Assembly (NCBI RefSeq): GCF_937976295.1
Contig: NZ_CALJRY010000356.1
Span: 1-5,727, forward strand
Origin: an uncultured Rothia sp.
GTDB lineage: Bacteria; Actinomycetota; Actinomycetes; Actinomycetales; Micrococcaceae
DNA: 5,727 nucleotides
Reading direction: 5' to 3'
A program made the position numbers and the translations under genes. Positions 4,382 through 5,727 of the stretch are shown here, in pieces (the first letter of the stretch is position 1; the number at the start of each line of letters is the position of its first letter). The notes below the pieces were generated by a model. It was not told where the DNA came from and did not search any database. It worked only from the letters and a program-made list of their open reading frames with translations.

Positions 4382-5101
4382 ATGGCATTTACCTTTACCA
4401 CCGCAGAGCAGCAGAGCCGCGACAGCGGCCTCAAGTGCCTCGTGTACGGCCCCAGCGGCATGGGCAAGACGATGCTGTGTGCCACGCTGCCCGCGCCGCT
4501 GCTGCTGAGTGCGGAGAGCGGCCTGCTGAGCCTGAAGCGCAAGAACATCGAGAAGGTCTACGGGGTGGACACCCCGGGGGTGAGCTACGATATCCCCGTT
4601 GTGGTCATCAAGACCTACGAAGACCTGCTCGACGTTTACCAGTTCTTGCTGACCCCGGACGCTGCCGGCGTGCGCAGTGTGTGCCTGGACAGCATCAGCG
4701 AGATCGCTGAGGTGGTGCTCAGCAACCTCAAGCGCAGCGCCAAGGACCCGCGGCAGGCATACGGCGAGATGATGGAAAAGGTCATGGACCTCGTGCGCAA
4801 GTTCCGCGACCTGCCCGGCAAGAACGTCTACTTCAGCGCCAAGCAAGAGGCGGTGAAAGATGAGCTGACGGGGGCGCAGCTGTACGGCCCCAGCATGCCC
4901 GGCACCAAGCTTGGGCCTGGCTTGCCGTATTACTTTGATGAGGTGTTCAGGCTGGGTATGCAGAGGCAGCAGGACGGCAGTATTATGCGATTCCTGCAGA
5001 CGCAGCCCGACATGCAATACGTGGCAAAGGACCGCAGCGGGGCGCTTGATGCGCTGGAGCCGCCGCACCTGGGCTACCTGCTGAACAAGATCCACGGTTA
5101 A
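4382..5101 (+). CDS. Sak4-like phage AAA ATPase (single-strand annealing recombinase)
   Basis: A 239-aa P-loop protein of the phage nucleotide-binding/AAA_24 group, which includes Sak4 single-strand annealing proteins. These are small remote RecA relatives that anneal ssDNA, helped by a cognate SSB. The Walker A is intact at residues 23-30 (GPSGMGKT), after the strand LKCLVY. SAESGLLSL (43-51) follows, and a Walker B-like VRSVCLDS at 97-104 is followed by ISEIAEVVL. Residues 125-156 (QAYGEMMEKVMDLVRKFRDLP, then NVYFSAKQE) match the strand-helix-strand seen after Walker B in this family. The C-terminus (PGLPYYFDEVFRL) is also typical. Length is normal and no key residue is missing. ATG 4382 has GGAGGGG 7 nt upstream. 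The in-frame extension upstream to 4160 overlaps the 4117-4377 gene and is rejected. The DUF669 gene downstream strengthens the call. Confidence 0.86.
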   Translation: MAFTFTTAEQQSRDSGLKCLVYGPSGMGKTMLCATLPAPLLLSAESGLLSLKRKNIEKVYGVDTPGVSYDIPVVVIKTYEDLLDVYQFLLTPDAAGVRSVCLDSISEIAEVVLSNLKRSAKDPRQAYGEMMEKVMDLVRKFRDLPGKNVYFSAKQEAVKDELTGAQLYGPSMPGTKLGPGLPYYFDEVFRLGMQRQQDGSIMRFLQTQPDMQYVAKDRSGALDALEPPHLGYLLNKIHG

Positions 5102-5126
5102 CCACACGTTGCCCACAGGAGGGCGA
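5096..5126 (+). promoter_or_regulatory. Leader element copy 2, overlapping Sak4 stop and DUF669 ribosome site
   Basis: This is the second copy of the element at 1789-1817 (25 of 29 aligned bases). It starts in the last codons of the Sak4-like gene. GGTTAACCACAC (5096-5107) is identical to 1742-1753, and one more flanking C on the left also matches. The GCCC-N6-GGGC mini-hairpin (5111-5124) here contains the Shine-Dalgarno AGGAGG (5117-5122) in its loop and 3' arm, so folding or a bound protein could limit DUF669 translation. The ATG at 5132 is 9 nt after the AGGAGG. Confidence 0.55.
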
Positions 5127-5131
5127 GAAAC

Positions 5132-5727
5132 ATGGTCGCATTCAACTTCAACACGCAGAACCTGCCGGATGGCGGCGACGGGTTCGACCTCATTCCGACG
5201 GGCTGGTATGCCGGCTTTGCGGACGAGACCAGCATCAACCCCACACGGGACGGCGCGGGGGCCTACATCAAGGCCCGCTTCCGCATCCAGGGTCCCACGC
5301 ACGCCAATCGCGTGATTTTCAAGAACTTCAACATTCGCAATTCCAACGACAAAGCGGTGGAAATCGGCTACCGGGAGCTGGGCCAATGGTGCCACTCCGC
5401 CGGCCGCCCCGCGATCAACGACACTCAGGAGCTGCACGGGGCGCTGGTGGAGTTCTACGTCACGACGCGCAATGACCCGACCGGGCAGTACGAACCGCAG
5501 AACGAGATCAAACGCTTCCGCAAACCCGGCACCGGCGTGCTTGGCCCCACCGTGGCCGCCACCATGCCGGTGGGTGCTGCACAGCCCCAGCAGGCATACA
5601 CGCCGCCGGCAAACAACCCGTTTGCCGCGCAGGTGCCGCGTGGTGCGGTGGAGCAGGCCAGCGCGGTCGAGTTCGCCGAGCAGGGCGGGGATGCCGCCGG
5701 CGCGGTGGACGTGCTCGATGTGGTAGG
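5132..5727 (+). CDS. DUF669 family phage protein, 3' partial
   Basis: The reading frame has no stop before the right edge, so 198 residues are visible and the C-terminus is missing. Residues 1-130 carry the DUF669 pattern: an N-terminal FNFNTQNLP, the strand TGWYAGFADETSI, GAGAYIKARFRIQG (41-54), the RVIFKNFNIRNSNDKAVEIGYREL segment (60-83), an alcohol-free C-H-S-A-G-R-P turn (87-93), an ELHGALVEFYV strand (100-110) and NEIKRFRKP (124-132). Residues 147-198 are a Gln/Ala/Pro-rich, likely disordered tail. In many phages DUF669 sits beside Sak4-like ATPases. A beta-rich body with a flexible tail suggests an SSB-like role, but that is inference, and the C-terminal tip that might carry an acidic docking peptide is not visible. 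Arginine codons are all CGN (11 of 11). The start ATG 5132 is supported by AGGAGG. Confidence 0.82.
   Translation, partial: MVAFNFNTQNLPDGGDGFDLIPTGWYAGFADETSINPTRDGAGAYIKARFRIQGPTHANRVIFKNFNIRNSNDKAVEIGYRELGQWCHSAGRPAINDTQELHGALVEFYVTTRNDPTGQYEPQNEIKRFRKPGTGVLGPTVAATMPVGAAQPQQAYTPPANNPFAAQVPRGAVEQASAVEFAEQGGDAAGAVDVLDVV

Noticed and set aside
2742..4548. Two long - strand open frames (2742-3749 and 3553-4548)
   Set aside because: Both cross many small + strand genes that have good ribosome sites and mutual similarity. The antisense products are Ser/Pro/Ala/His-rich and look non-coding.
4358..5437. 359-aa open frame on the - strand
   Set aside because: It lies opposite the Sak4-like and DUF669 genes, whose + strand motifs are unambiguous.
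5109..5726. Open frames 5109-5315 and 5472-5726 on the + strand
   Set aside because: They are out-of-frame readings of the DUF669 gene, Arg/Ser/Pro/Thr-rich and without motifs.

Overview
The window is a compact, GC-rich stretch of a tailed bacteriophage or prophage. The evidence is the gene content (a DUF3987-type ATPase, a Sak4-like phage AAA ATPase and a DUF669 protein), very tight packing, almost every gene on the + strand overlapping the next, and strong Shine-Dalgarno sites (AGGAGG and close variants) that point to a bacterial host. Nothing in the sequence identifies that host. I see no integrase, structural gene, tRNA, rRNA, CRISPR array or insertion sequence.

Layout. (1) 3-1712: a large DUF3987/primase-helicase-like ATPase whose reading frame is open to the left edge, so its true start is probably outside the window. 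(2) 1713-1836: the only sizeable intergenic gap, 124 bp, with an interrupted inverted repeat and a leader element that recurs at 5096-5126. (3) 1837-2229: a 130-aa phage protein of the DUF7173 type. (4) 2226-4377: a chain of ten very small genes, each overlapping the next. The first is a single-pass membrane peptide and the second a 60-aa helical protein. Six and perhaps seven of the next seven (2526-4144) look like divergent copies of one small alpha-helical protein with a shared [QEH]-R-x3-[LI]-x2-L core. The last is an 86-aa helical protein. (5) 4382-5101: a Sak4-like single-strand annealing/recombinase ATPase with intact Walker motifs. (6) 5132 to the right edge: a DUF669 protein, incomplete at its C-terminus, which commonly accompanies Sak4-like ATPases.

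How they may work together. The large ATPase, the Sak4-like protein and DUF669 form a recognisable phage replication/recombination module. The small-gene array sits inside it and appears to be translated as one coupled unit. Two near-identical leader elements (1789-1817 and 5096-5126) bracket the stretch from the DUF7173-like gene to the Sak4-like gene, suggesting shared control or a duplicated cassette boundary.

The most unusual content is the tandem family of tiny paralogs with no recognised function. One member (3020-3475) runs 227 nt into its neighbour in another frame, perhaps after losing one base in an A-run. All similarities are from reading the sequence; no database search was possible.
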